Shown: positions 35,830 through 50,624, numbered from the stretch's first letter. The stretch is DNA of 64,000 bases from Nymphaea colorata (GCF_008831285.2 NC_045147.1:4302001-4366000); one strand, 5' to 3'. Notes: generated by a model from the sequence alone, not told the origin. Program-made: numbers and translations.

Positions 35830-37981
35830 TTAGCTCCGCTGTGGGGACATTTGGATCTAAGTCACACGGATAAGTGTTGAGCAGCTACGGACACCGCAAA
35901 TTTAAAATTTAAAGGTACAAGAATACAGTAAAGGAAGTATATGTGTATATAAATGTGTATAAAAAAAATATGTAAAATTAATACAACGCACGTAAGAAAA
36001 ATGGAAAATAGGTGACAATATATTTTATATAATTAATATGCAAAATTTAAAATTAATAAGAAAAATGCAAAAAATAATGTCTTTTTTTTTTAAATTGTGT
36101 CCAACTGTGTCGTCCTACCTGTGCCTGTTTGTTAGCGTGTCGATATGGGATGTGGATGATTGCAAAGAATCAGTAGGGGTAGGAATGTTGTAAATCCATT
36201 TCAGATTCATTATCGATCGAATTGCATAAAAAAGTTGATACGGAAAAGAATTTGATATCCAATTAAGAATTTTTGGATCAAATTAAATGACTTTTAATTG
36301 GATTAAGAGTAAATATTGATGGGATTTGGATTGGAATTGGATATAGTTTTCAATAAATATCTTAATTATACACAAGGTCTATAATGTAAGTTGGATTCAG
36401 ATTTGGGATATTAATTTAAAATTCAATTTTCAAATGTGGATATAGTATAGAATTTTTTTCTCGGAATTTGAATCTAAATTTGAATATGTATATATAGATA
36501 GGTAAAAAAGGGGTATGATGCGTTAAATATACATCTCATTCAAATATGATCTATCGGCATCTCTAACTAGGGGAAGGAAGCATGTTAGCAAGCTGCTGGG
36601 CTTGTCAGCAAGGATGAATGAAGTGAACTCTGTTCTTGTGTTTCCTTTGGTTGTTTATTAATTAATTATTCGATCGAGGCATCTCTCTCTCGACTCCATT
36701 TATGATTGAGCAACAAAGAGCATGCAGCTTGGTGTTTTTCAGATGGGAGTCCATCGTGTGTCCTTTTTCTTCCCTTCCGGAAAAGGTGTACAGTTTCTTC
36801 TTCTTAGCTGTTTCCGTTGCTTCTATGCTACCCATTCTCATTTAATACGAGTAAGCAAGGATCAGGTTTACAACAAAGCGAAGACCCTCTGTTGGGCTTT
36901 ACTAATGTTAATTCGTGGTCTCTAGATTTTAATTTTTTGCATCAACATTTGTTCCTATGTAGCTTGAAAACTAAGTAGCGTCACTCTTGAATATGAACTT
37001 TGATCCAAATCTTTCTGAAGTAGACCAAACCTCATGTGCTTATTCAGATAGTTCTCGATTATATAAGACATTCCAATTAAGCAGTTTATAGTTCGCGCAA
37101 AATGCAGATTATCACTCAACTTTTTTCAATTCTGATATGATATATATATATACACTTCTTGTTGTATGTGAGGTGAAAATCTCAAGTTTGGTGACATTTT
37201 TGTGGATGGAAAATCTCATGTCCAAGTACATAAGCAACATGTGATACCTGCGCAATGTAAACACCACTTCCATTCGGCATTAGAAGCATCAATTTTGGTG
37301 ATTAATTGTTAAGATCAGGAGACCATAGTCATGGTCATCTTTCGCTCTTCAAATGATCATCAAGCCTACGAACCCCAAGCAGATGCTTCTCCTCTTCTCA
37401 ATTGGGTGAATATATGCATCAATAATCTCAGTATATTTGAGAAATCTTCCACCAATATCTTGCAAGTCCTAATTCCATAGGGTGCTACTTTAGGTTGGTT
37501 GGCTTTGGTTGTGACAGCATCACCATCTCCTTTTTTCACTCTGCATGTATTGCTGATTGAAGAATCTATGAAAAGAATGTGATTATCACTAATTGTAACC
37601 CAATTACATCCTTCTGTTTGCAATGTACCACATACTTTTTTCGTACTTTATGCTTAAGACTTTTAAATATGTCATTGCTTGTGCTTTTACTTGATAAAGT
37701 GTCTTGGTTAAACATATTGGCTTTCATCTAAAGAAGCCTAACATTTATCATATGTTTATCTGGCATCCATCATCTATTGAAGTCTGACTTGTATCATTTG
37801 TTTATCATTTGTCTGCAATGCTCAAGGATGAGCATTTTTTGTTTTTTCATCTTCTTGGCATATGGGAATGCCTCACTTACTTATATGATCATATTATTTC
37901 ATTGACTTTTAGAATATGAAGATGTTGCACTTGTAACTTATTTGTTTATCTAGTTTTAATTTCATTTATGCAAATTGACAG
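35830..37981. other. AT-rich intergenic, no gene seen
   Basis: No recognisable gene. A minus-strand frame (37366-37623) contains KKGDGDAVTTK...APYGIRT, weakly like the region after the copia protease; the match is too thin to annotate as an element. A short (TA)n run lies near 37140. Confidence 0.45.
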
Positions 37982-38192
37982 GTTAATCATGGAATGGTAT
38001 ATGTGTCTTTGGGATACACTTTTGGAGTGAAAATTTTTGTGATGGAGCATATCAAAGGCAGCAGTCCTTATGGTACAAGCACCTATGCTGGTGATGGTTC
38101 TAGATTGCCAATTGAGCTGAAACTAGAACAGGGTTTTCCACTAGGGCAAGTACATTACTGGCATTGGAAAGAAACTCAAGGCGGCTGCTTGA
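37982..38192 (+). pseudogene. Broken terminal exon of a WrbA/FQR1-type NAD(P)H:quinone reductase
   Basis: Directly after a plausible acceptor (TTGACAG, ending 37981) the frame reads VNHGMVYVSLGYTFG...GSSPYGTSTYAGDGS, then PIELKLEQ. This is the conserved last exon of plant FQR1/WrbA flavodoxin-like quinone reductases (family pattern HHGM.FVPIGYTFG, SPYGAGT.AGDGSR.P, ELEQAF). After LELEQ-like sequence an extra C near 38137-38141 shifts the frame. In the corrected frame the next conserved Gln codon is TAG. Beyond it the shifted frame resumes GKYITGIGKKLK and ends in TGA at 38190-38192. No other exons (flavin-binding N-terminus) are visible upstream within 2 kb. It is a fragment, captured or left after decay. 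Confidence 0.8.
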
Positions 38193-41100
38193 AGTTGGCC
38201 ATGTTTTTTGAATCACATTGTTATATGAGCATCATTGTATCTGAATATGTTTCGTTATTTTTTTAGTACAAGTTTATGCATGTCATCTATAAGATGTATT
38301 ATCTTTTGTGGTAAAGGTACTTCAGAATTTGTTGTTTACTTGCTTTTTGAACACACATTTGGTATGAAGATGTTTCTTTATAAATGAATTCAAACCAGAC
38401 AGTTTCGGTCTATAATTTTTCCAAGAAGTGTGCAATTGAGAAGCAAATTCAATGAGAATGATAATGAGAAACAAGAGGAAATTTTTCAATGACTCGACGG
38501 CGTCGCTAGCACTTCTTGCCAAAATGCCTTGGTTGGAAACTATGTTGGTGAGCTTTTCAATTTGCAATCCTTTGCCACCCTACAATTTCAACTACCATTC
38601 AGCTGAAATTAGTTTTGAAAGGCAAATCCAAAACCCATTTTTTCTCATCCAAACAAAAACCAGGTTTTATATAGTTAACCTCGTTTTTATAATGTTTCTC
38701 AAATACAAAAAACAGTTTTTTATCATGTTTCTCAAATACAAAAATTCATTAAAAATTTGATTTCCACAAAACCAAGTCTTCGCAAAAACCATTTTTTCAA
38801 TGTGTCATTCAAATGCTATCATAAGTTACAACCTGTTCAGCTTTTTTTCTATAGATTTGCTAAAAGATGCTCTTGATGAGGTTTCTTAAGAATTTTAATT
38901 TCTTATATCTTTACCTCTTGAAAATTTCATCAATAGAGCTTTCACAAAAAATTGCTCCTACAATTAATTGCAGAGCTTGTTATGTCTTATGACATAATGG
39001 GGGAAGGCAAGGAATCGGCCCTACCCCTATGAACATGTGTCTCCTGGGGCCCTGGCAGAGGGCGTCCTCAAGGCACGTGATCACAGGGGAAGAGCGGATT
39101 CTATGTGTTCCCATGTTAAACCATAACAGGAAAATCGACCTCTATTAATTATTTGAGATCTTGAAAGAGGATGTGATGGTAAAGTTTCAATTTGGACTTA
39201 GATTTTTAAGTTTTTGTTATTGTCATTCTAATTTTCCAAAGTAGCGAGAAGAGGTTCTTAAATTTATTTGTTGTTTCCTTCCTTAATCAGCGTGTATAAG
39301 AAAAAGCATTCAAACTTTAAAAATTATTTTTTATGAAATATTTTTAGGACTGATTTGTGTGTTACCCCTATAACAAGCATGGTGCGTTTTGAAAAATCAG
39401 TTCTCACAAATGCCTAATGAAAAAAAAAAAATCTACCAAACTTAAAACTCATGTTCTTAACTATATGCTCTCAATAGAGTATGAGGCTTTTCTCAATACT
39501 TTATTTAGATGCCATTGAATATATGGCAACACATTTGTTCTTTTTATTAAATGTTGTTGAATAAATTATGATGCATTCTTTATACTTTTTATTTTGGGAC
39601 CTACTAGAAGTCATTACGTAGCATAATATCTAATGTCATGTAAACATTGACATATTCTACATCAATGAAGAATTTAATTGATTGCATTGAAGATTGACTG
39701 CATTGGTGAAGAAGAAGATATAGCCTGAAAAAAGAGATACTTCCCTATCATGGAGTGAACGATCAACCTATTCTGCCTTAGTGGATAAATCGATTGATCA
39801 CATTGGAAAGTCTACATGCATTGGGAAAAAAGACAAGGTGGTTTTCAAGAGGAAAAGTTGGTTCATCTAATCATTAGGTTGAATGCTATGATGCCATGAA
39901 GTAGGAAAAATAATATTTCAGGAACTCATATTAAAGAAATATGTAGCAAAACAAAAGAGTCATTTCTAAGGCATGAGTACATGTACATGTTGTAGCACTT
40001 TTGTTCAAAAATCACGGTGTTCTTGCAGATTTAGAAGGTAATGTCCATGGTTTTACTATTGAAGATGTGATAGAAGATGTGGATTTGTTATGAATGCACA
40101 TATTTATTATGAGGACACTGTTATGAATGCACATAGTTATTATAAGGACAAAAAAAGGCATCAACAAATGGAGCACTAGCAATTAATTGGGCCAAGTTGT
40201 GTTACTTTGTTGCATTGTTAACTCCTATATGTGCACAAAAGAAAGAAAATCCTGACTTTCAATTCATAAAACTTGTGAAATGAAAATTAAATTGTTTAAC
40301 ATATAAGAACTTATAAGTATATACCTAACAACGATGAAATCAAGTTGACAAGTTTGGTTCCATAAAATAAATTTTATGTCACATAATATCAAATCCAGAT
40401 GTTGAATACAATATAGATTAACCAAAAAACATGCAATATCTTGGAGAACTAGTAAGAATTTGCTGCCAGCCAATTTGATATTCTTGTCGACAAGCATCAG
40501 CCATTCAACAGGAGGAGAAAAAGATAGGAGGAATTGACACAAATGATCACATGAGTTTAATCAAATATTCACAGAAGGTCATGCAATAGCTGTAAGAGAG
40601 TCCACTGAAGAGTGAAGATACTCTAACACCATTGTCATGCAGATGTAGAACGAAAAACCCTTTTCGAAAGTTGAAAATCTTTTCTATGTGATGTTATGGA
40701 AAGACTTCCCCCAGTGGTTGGTTATTGCTGGGATGCATCTTCCGGTACTACTGCTGGGAATAGTTGTTTCTTAGCTGTCACCTCATGCGCACACTTCACG
40801 CACTGGGTACACATCATCTTATCAGGTCTACTATGCCTCACCATTGATTTTTGAGGTGTTTCTTTATTTGATACGTGGTGATGCACACACATTTAACAAC
40901 ATTGATGTGCATACTAGATATTAATTGTTGTTTGTAGGTATCATTTCTCGAAAACCTTATCAGACCTCACTTGTCCACAAGGATCAAATTCCTAGGCTTA
41001 AAGGGCTTTTTGCATATGTTAAATGCAATAGTGATTTCTGTAAAAATGAGTCAGGCATTTTCAGATGTTATATAATGGTTTGCTTGCTCTCATTCATGTG

Positions 41101-42323
41101 CTTTTAATTTGCTAGTTAGTTTGCTCACATTCTTTCATAGTCTTAATGTTGTTGGAGGCTTAGCAGCATGTGAACTTATGGGATTTTAATAATACATGAA
41201 ATGTATGTTTCTTAACATTTTTCTATGCATTTTTTGTGTCTTTATTGTTTAAACTCTCACGAATGTATTGAAATGTGTTGCAATGAGCTTTGGTCCAAAT
41301 TTGCTTGAAAATAGAGTTAAAACCAACAAAATAGGCTCTCTAAGGGCAAAATTGTTATTTTTGTTCATGGAGAACATCGGGATTCTACCCCATATTTGGT
41401 CCTCAACTCGGATTCATGTTCCAAGGATACACTCCAGCCTCTACAAGCTTGGAGGTGGCACACAATAGGAATTTTTTTTTAATGAATTATCAATATCCAC
41501 AAAAATTTAAGCAATTAGGTTTTGAAGATCTACATAAACATCTAGAGAGGGACATTCAAAGCACTTTGGCGATGGAGATGCTATTCTAAATACTCAATAT
41601 TCCAGTTAAGGTGACCAGAAACCTTTCTTATTTGTGCATGAAGATAGAGCACCTTCTTCATTGCTTATTTCTCTATAGCCAAGATCTTTAAGTGTTGGAG
41701 TACTCATGTCAAAGGAGGCATACTGTTCTTGGAGGTATCATAGAGCATTGGAGGTGTAGATGCATGGTGTTTCATTCCTCTTTTGCAACCCAAGTTAATT
41801 CATTACCTTCTTCTTGGTTCACAGGTTTGCATTGCATCATAAATTAAGGTTTTGCATCACGCATGTTGTAGCTTAAGCTTTTTTCATGGCATGTTTTGTT
41901 TTTTGCATATTGTTTCTATTTTCAGCATGTTTAGCTTAGATAAACATTGTTTCCTCTCTGATTTAATCACCTCATAGCGTAGGTTTTATGTGTTTGATTG
42001 ATTTTTATAAAAAATTTGGAAAATCCTGCACAAATCATAAATAGGTTGTAGAAACAGTGGAAAGCCATCCAAAGTTGCCATGATCAAGCTTGATCTGGCC
42101 AATTCTTTAGAAGCACTATTTATTGTTGACACCCTTTATTCTTGATGTTTATTTGTTAATTCTTCTTTATTTTAGTTCTCCTTGATCTAGGTGTCAATAG
42201 TTGATCAGTCTCTATTTGAGAGTTGTGTTCCACTATGGAACAAAAAGGTGCTTCATTTGGTTGTTATTTGGCTAGAGTTCTTCCTAGAACCTGCATGTCA
42301 ATAGGTGTCTTGTGTACAAAATC
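38193..42323. other. Intergenic, no gene recognised
   Basis: Short frames only. A small GC-rich island (about 38998-39115) stands out from AT-rich surroundings, and I cannot name it. T-rich stretches before 40938 (TTTGTAG) and 37981 resemble intron ends, but no coding match follows at 40938. Confidence 0.45.
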
Positions 42324-45300
42324 TATAACGTTACCATTTTGGCAGTTGGATTTGGATCAGGGTCTAGACCCAGACCCAAACCTCACCAGCGTGAGAGCCC
42401 GATGCGAGGGATCTTCTCCCTTGCCTTCCTCAGCAACTCCCTCTTCTTCGTCTCTCGTCTCACTGGTGGGTAGGTGTTATAGAGAAGCAGGAGGCCGGAA
42501 AGTGCAACGGCGACGAAGGTGAAGACGGCAGCGGTGGCGCGTAGGTAAGCCGTCGTTCTCTCTCTATATCTTATTCTTCTTCTTTCTTCTCCTCCTCCCT
42601 CTTTCGTTGTTTTGTTGCCTCTCCCTCTATCCCGATTCTCCCTGTCAAGTCCCCCCTTCCTCCCATGCTCCTCACACGCCCCCTCTCTGCCCGTCTCTCT
42701 CTTTCTCTACATTCTCTCTAGCTCTCTCGTCTCTCTGTTTGCATCTCTCCCTCTCCTCTACTACCCCCTCGTCTCCAGTCCCCGCATGCTCTCCCTCTCT
42801 ACACACTCTCTCTCCTGCTCGTTTTTCCTCACTCCAAGTGTCTCCCATCTTCAGCCGAACCAGCTCCTCACTGCCAGAGACCCTATTCTAACGACAGTGC
42901 CTCCTTTTGCATTCTTTTTCACTATTTTTGTGGCTATTTGATCGGACTGCAGCTTGAAGACATGTCTTTCCCCTCATAACAGCAAATAGAAGACATTGGT
43001 GGCGGCAGTATCGTATGATTTTCGGCCGCTAGGGGCTCAATCGAACATTTGAGGTAGCTATCGAGAGCATTGCAGTAGTTTGGACTCTAAGAGTGGGAGA
43101 AGGAGTCCTAATCGAGCCTAAATTGTCTAATAATCTCTGTTGGTGCATGTATAATTATTGATTGAGCATGCTAGACTTAAGATTTGATTATTTAAAATGC
43201 ATGTTAGCAAATTTACTTTTTGGAAAAGGTCTAAGACTATTTTGGAGGGACGAGGATCTATGTGTATATCTATCTTTTTAACATGATGGGTTGATTTTCG
43301 AAGCGATTAGGAAACATGGCAGAGAGAAGTGGTTGAGAAGATGTAGGACCATCGTTACGAACACGTGGCACATGCTATCGTCAATGTATGTATTACACTG
43401 TTGGTTGGGAAAGAATATGTAAGTTGGTAAGCTTAATTGCGGGGTTGACGCCTCGGCTTTAAAAGCAAGGGAGAAACGTATTATTGATTTGTGCAATCGA
43501 AAGCGCAGAGCCTAAGTTGTTTGGTCACGGGAAGTGACTTATTGGAGGGATTTATGGGTCAGTACTACCTGTTAGCACCCTTTTGAGGCGATGACCTATG
43601 TCTCAATGATTATATTTCATACTTGTAGAGATTATAAAGAAAAATGAGTATAAATCTTATCACTTGATTATGTTTGCAGGTACACCAGGCACATCGAGTA
43701 GACCTTGAGCAACAAGACTTGAAGCTCGAGGTGTTTTGGGTGTTTTGTTGATATGCGACAGGTATGACGACATTCTAGGCAAATCTCTGTCTGGGGCCAA
43801 CTTGGAAGTGTGTTTCCAGGATTGTTGGATCCTATGATTGTGATGTGATTGAGTGAATGTACGCATGAGAATTGAATGCTTATGTGATTAGTTTTGTTTT
43901 TAAAATTACTACGCAATTGCATTTGCATGCTACTAGCAATGATAACTGCTTAGGACAAATGAGGTGGGGTATAGAGTCGAGTATATCCTCACTCCAATTG
44001 TGCATTAGAAAGCATCCTAGAATGATAATTGCCTAGGGCAGCTATGAGCCAATCATGGATTGAGACTACTCCCTATAGTTTGATCAAGTTTTGAAAGATG
44101 TGATTGATGTGTGTGACTAATATGAATGTTGTGCTATGTTGCACATGCATTGTCATGGGCATGAATGCAAATGAATAAAATTGAATGGTAGTTGTACCTG
44201 TAATGTTATGATGGTTAGCTAAGAATGTTAACTATATGTGTAGCCCTCATGTGCAGGAAATTGAAGGTATGGGTGCACTCGCGAAGTGAACCAACCTCAT
44301 GAGTTAGCCGGTCATTTTGTGAATGAATGTGCTTTCATAATGATAAGTAAGAAAGAATAAGAGATGAGAGGCCAGTGGGTTGTGGCTATGTGTTTGGGAG
44401 ATGTCCCGCTTTCGCAACTGGTCTCCCCTGCTTGAAGTGCAGGTAGTGTAAGGCCCCAGGGTACCATTGTGTAATGTGCTTGGAGCGTTGGGCTCTCACC
44501 TTCCCAAACTGGGTGTCCTAGGGAAGGCTGAGCAACTCTCCTTGAAATTCACACATCCATTGATGATTGTTCTTTCGCTGCAGCGTGAAAGGATCCATAT
44601 TGTTTCGGGCCACCATGGGGGTTGTCTCTCTACTGTAGGTTGCCCGTGGTATGCACGTGTCTCTGTTTGCACCCATAGAAACTGTTAATTCACTAAAGCT
44701 AACGTAAATGAAAAGAATGTGAATGAAGTGTATGTGAATGAAGTGATTCTAAATGAAGTGTTTTGGCATGAATTGCATATGACTATTGAATGTGTTATTA
44801 TGGCCATTGAGTCGCTTTCACATGTCGTGGTATATGTGAGGGGCATCCATAACAAGTCATGTGACTTATGCCCTATTATGACATGATAGTGATTTGCTTT
44901 TGTAATTGTTTATCCTAGATTTTAGCCCTTACCTTAGAGGGTTAGGGAATTATCTGGGATGTTGTCATACTCCAAAGGTTAAGCCTTCTGTTGTTTTTCT
45001 TTTTCAGGTTTTGGCGGACCCAGGGCAACAGGTTGATCAGATGGCTCTACTCACATCCTACTGGGAAGGTTTTGGTTCTATTGTAGTGCCGGCACGTCAT
45101 GTTTTGGTCTTATTGATGTCTTGTTTTTGTTAAACATCAATGTTGTGGTTTGGGGTATTTTTGTCATATGTATTATTGGAAAAATATGATGTGATTTTAT
45201 GTGGACTGAATTTATCATATAATGGAAAGTTGCTCCATTGTCTTTGATATGCATAGCTCTTTTCCTTTTGAATCGTTGTGTCGTTGTACCTCAATGTTTT

Positions 45301-45358
45301 ATGTTTTAACAAAAAAAAAAGTTATTTGAGGGTCAAAGGGTTGGGGTGTGACAAAATC
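42319..45358. mobile_element. Solo LTR of the gypsy family with target-site duplication
   Basis: The LTR proper is 42324-45353 (3,030 bp) and is colinear with the LTRs of the gypsy element at 50990-61671. Shared landmarks are the GGATCAGGGTC...CAGACCC start, the CT-rich block (about 42555-42860), GGCGATGAC and TTGGGGTGTGACA at the end. An exact AAATC duplication flanks it (42319-42323 and 45354-45358). No internal domains remain, so it formed by LTR-LTR recombination or an equivalent loss. The first dinucleotide is TA where the related LTRs have TG, a point change. Confidence 0.92.
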
Positions 45359-46326
<968 letters not shown>

Positions 46327-48720
46327 CTATTGCATTTGTGCTCTATGACTTTTCATATTGTAAAAGGCATTAATAATATCATTCGAATCAAACATTTGAG
46401 CAATTTCTTTTTCAATATACAAAAGTAGACAATCTACAAAGAATTCATCCTCCAGTTTATTATGCAACCTTGTTTCAATAAGTTTCACAACATAGAATGT
46501 CCTTTCTGTGGTTGCAGTGGAGACAAGAAGCATTATAATGAAATAAGCAACCTGTATACGTAAGGATATCCTTCACTTTTTCTATTATGTATCAATGTTT
46601 GACATATATCTGATAGTGTACCAAATTATAAAAACTTGAATGATGACAAATATCATCTTATAATGTCTCAACTGATTATTTAAACCGATAAAATTTGAGT
46701 ATAGAAAATCTTCAAGATGAAACTTCGTACAAGAGTGATACATCTCGTACATTAAACGACTCATATTGATCTGTAGGGTCGAATGTCGACATCAAACAAA
46801 GTATTTTTATAAAATTTTTGTTAAATCTACTATCCTACTCTACCAGCTAAGAATCAATGGTAGTAATAAAAATATGGACATGATAATGATGTCTTATTGT
46901 AATAAAATTATGTTCACGATGAGAACGTGATCCTTTGACAAAATATTGGGTATCCATATTTGGAATGGCAATATCATGTACCATACAAAATGCTCCCACA
47001 GTATCTATAATTGAATGTCAACTAGTCTCTCTAAGTTCTGATAGGAACTCTTTTGAATTTTAAACCATAGCCATTGCATTTAAAATGTTGTGTTTTTCCC
47101 TTTGCGATGCCTGACAAAGAATATCACTCTGTTCTAAAATTTTTTGTACCAAGTGCAAAATAAATAAAATGTCAAATGATGTGATCATGTTGTAAGCTGA
47201 ATTACTTTCATCACATGTTTGATATGTTGTCTCTTAAATTTTCCTATACTACACATGTTGCATCGAACATTTTTATCAAACTGCACATAGATAAAAAATG
47301 AGATCTCAATTTAGTATCAACAGGCCTCTATAGTGATCCAATTTGATTAAGTCATCTTTCTGTTTCAAGTTCGTCTATAGCAATTCTAAATGCAATTTCA
47401 TTTGGTTGAGCTTCATGCAATTCAACATTATGTTTACTACCTGCACTAACAACATTAATTACATATATTAGCTGTCCAAAAAAGTTATGAGCATCAACAA
47501 CTTCTTTTGAAGCTGCAACAAGTGCAAGTTATAATATATAAGCAAAACAATGAACATAATAGGCATAAGGACATTCATTCAAAATTAATGCTTTCAATTC
47601 ATTCACCTCACATATTACTAGCACCATCATATCTTTAACCCAAGATATCTTGAATACTAAGATTACGTTGAGACAACAAAGTAAAAATTACATTTTTCAA
47701 AGTAATTGTTGTAGTATCCCTCACATGCACAATATCTAAAAATCGCTCTTGAACTTGACCTTGTTTATTAACAAACCTAAGAACAACAACCATTTGCTCT
47801 CTCTTGGACTCATCTCGGGCTTCATTAATAATAATATAATATTAGCATCACCAATTTCTTCTGTAATTTTAGCTTTCACTTTACTTACAAAAACAAGTAA
47901 AATTTCTTTTTGAACTGTTGGTGATATATATTTAGCATCCTTTGGGGCATTATCCAAAACAACTTGTGCAACTTTGTCACTATAACTAACTAAAGTTTTA
48001 ATGAACTCAATGAAGTTACTTTGATTCAATGAACTTGAACTTTCATCATGGTCTCTAGAAGCACAAGCTTGAAATGTTAACCAACGAACTATGTGTACAT
48101 ATGCCTTCAATCTCAAGCAGTTGGTGTGAACAAGCTATGAACTTTGCTTTTCAATCATTCTATCTATGTGTTTGCTTTGATGACGTAAGTCATTGAATGC
48201 TCGTACGTTTATATTATGGGGTGAATTTTGACTTGACTACTCGTGACTATGAAATGCACAAGTTTTCTCACTACGGGCCTTTTCAAAGCTCTGAATCCTT
48301 CGGTAATAAATGGACTGTGATTTGAAACTACAATACTGAAATGATAACATAGCAAACAATATGCACTATCTTTCTTGGGAGAATATTTTAACCATGGAAA
48401 TATTTGAAACCATGAAACTTGAAATTTATGAGGATGATTTGAAGGACCTGACATTAGGTATTTATGAAGCTTGTATTGATATGACCTATGATTAATATAT
48501 GTTCACCTAACTTTATGATGTCACAACCCTGGATCACGCACGATGCTTTCTACAGTTTGAATTTTTGAATACTTAAAAGGTCAAGAATCTGAATCAAAAA
48601 GACCAACATCAAAAGCTTTCAGACTAGAACAAACAACATTTTGGTTTTCTCCCTCTTGATCACTAACTTGTTTTTTTTTTAAATGATCTTGAATATTTTT
48701 CATCATCTTCTCAATAAGTT
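46327..48720 (-). pseudogene. Decayed hAT transposase, ZMYM1/TTF-finger (DUF4371) class
   Basis: Reading the minus strand from 48720 down: a basic start then SIVRDPGL; a TTF-type zinc finger (48454-48209: FQVSWFQIFPWLKYS...SAYCLLCYHF); the DUF4371 block (48116-47736: VRWLTFQACASRDHDESS...NFIEFIK, VAQVVLDNAPKDAKYISP, QKEILLVF); the HCFAYIL...VAASKEV.DAHNFF block (about 47590-47480); and the hAT C-terminal dimerisation block (46533-46327: STATTERTF...KLIETRLHNKL.DEF). The catalytic region that should read DE.RDES is frameshifted after GDAN. Stops lie between blocks, so no functional protein is made. Most of a full-length gene is represented. The element's left end was not found; a likely right terminus is annotated at 49905-49947. 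Confidence 0.88.
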
Positions 48721-49904
48721 AACACGAAAAATCTGAAATTTAAAATAGACAATAAGATTTAAACATATTGAAGTAATCGAACTCAAACCAGTTCAACTGG
48801 TTATAACTCGAGCATAGTAGTAAAAAAAATAAAAAACAAAAACTATGGAACAAAAACCATTCTTCTGCAGAAATGGTTCTTAATCCTTAAGAAGTAAAAA
48901 CAACAAAAATTCACGAAAACATGTTAAAAAAAATCAGAACCGGCACATTGGTTCAACAAAAGAATAGATATTGAAAGAAAAGCAAAAAAAGGACAACTAT
49001 ATGCTTAATTCAAAACAAAAAACATAAATTTATGAGTGAGCATGGAATTATCATGACTCTATGAGCAAAAATAACATAAACCAGTTACTAGCGTAGAAGA
49101 GGCCAACATACTCAGGCTTGGCGGCAGCTTAGGTGGTAGTCCTATGCTCCCCAATTGGCCTAAACAGTGAATGGTGAACCCTAATCCCTATTTCTATCAT
49201 GAATCATGAGTCATTCATGAATATGATGTCTACTGTCTGAGATTGAGAAGATTCAGAAGAAGAAAAAATAAGAGGAAGCCAAGAAGGAGACCTGAAGGGC
49301 GAAGGCAGAACAATGAATGCTGAAGCGAGGCAGCTTCGCGGCAGTGACAGACCACAGTAACACTGCAAATTAAGGAAAAACATTATAATGGCTACGACAT
49401 CCATCAACGCTCCAATGGCACTCCAAACGCCAAACAGATAGGAGATAGTAGTCCGACTCACGGCGGGCCGGCAGCAGGCCGCAGTCCAGTCTAGCCACCT
49501 CACGTCGGCTCCCTCTCTTCTTTGTTTTTGAGCCTCTCACATACTCATTTTGACAAGTGTTACTGAACTTCGGTGGCAGTGGGCAGCAGTGAGTCAAGGA
49601 GACAGGGACTCATGCGGTTGGTGGGTGGCGGTCGGTGGTGGTGGGTAGCACCATAGCAGTCAGGGACTCAGGAGGCCGGTGGGCTGTGGGCTGCGCTGCG
49701 CCACTGTGTGCTGCAGACTACGTTTTTCAAAATCAGAATTGAAAACCCCCCCTTAGTTTTCAAAATAGGGCAACAATAAGGAGGGTGCGGACTGCATTTT
49801 TTGTGGGTTGGATCTAGGTTAAGATCTATAGGGACCAAACTAAACCCAGGTCCAAACTAAACATTTTCAGTTATTTGAATCTAATTTTTTTTGTCAATTC
49901 CCTA

Positions 49905-49947
49905 GGGTGGGGCCACAGCCCCTACGGGCCCCCTCGCTCCTCCCCTG
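49905..49947 (-). repeat. Probable terminal repeat of the ZMYM1-class hAT element
   Basis: On the minus strand it starts CAGGGGAGGAGCGAGGGGGC and continues with GGGGCTGTGGCCCCACCC. Plant ZMYM1-class hAT elements begin with a CAGGGGCGGAGCCAGG-like end rich in GGCC, and CAGGG fits YARNG. It lies about 1.2 kb upstream of the decayed transposase in the same orientation. A matching opposite end was not found, so this is provisional. Confidence 0.55.
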
Positions 49948-49957
49948 TGTGTGTGTG

Positions 49958-50022
<65 letters not shown>
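49946..50022. repeat. Compound microsatellite (TG)n(TC)n(AT)n
   Basis: Five TG units, about ten TC units, then about 23 AT units, starting exactly at the hAT-like terminus. Confidence 0.96.
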
Positions 50023-50027
<5 letters not shown>

Positions 50028-50624
50028 CGACAATTCCTAAAGGCATGTCCAACAATAATTGAGCCACTTAAAACTTAGTACAACAACATAAGTCAATGAC
50101 GATCTCTAAGCAACTACACTTGAAAAAAGGCTATCATAGACCCAACAAGCAAAAACAACTTATTTCCATGGATGACACAACTTACTAGGTCTGTTTTTGA
50201 TGCCTCAAGTGACACCCCCTATGCTTCAACATGCATATTGATGCCTTTTTTTTATACCAAGAAGTTGACGTGCTAGGAAATTGCAATGCTAACTGACCAT
50301 CCACCAACTTCTTCTCCTTATGTTGTGCCACCCCCATCAGGGATTCTTCCCTACCATCTTCTCTTAAAATGCTAATAAAGAGATTGCAACTTCCTTCTTT
50401 TAGTAGCTTTTTGGTCTCTCAAGGATAGTAATACATAAAAATATGGAATTGATAAAGATCATTATGTTCTTAATCTATAATATGTATCTATACATGTGGA
50501 AGCAAATTCATTATCAAATACACACAAAATTGTAAATGTTCATGTTCAAAAGATTCTACTTAATTAAATTGATAACTTTGATAATGGTAAATAGTAATCA
50601 AGATATGTTTATGCAACAACTAAT

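Larger units (their letters stand above)
48721..50620. other. hAT 5' flank and unassigned sequence
   Basis: A-rich from 48721 to 49090, then GC-richer, G/T-biased sequence (49090-49720) with no conserved coding match; frames at 49204-49597 look incidental. A hAT-like terminus and a microsatellite follow at 49905-50022. From 50023 to 50620 the sequence is AT-rich with nothing recognised. Confidence 0.45.

Noticed and set aside
37366-37623. Possible copia protease-region fragment, minus strand
   Set aside because: KKGDGDAVTTK and APYGIRT are suggestive, but no integrase or RT sequence adjoins it.
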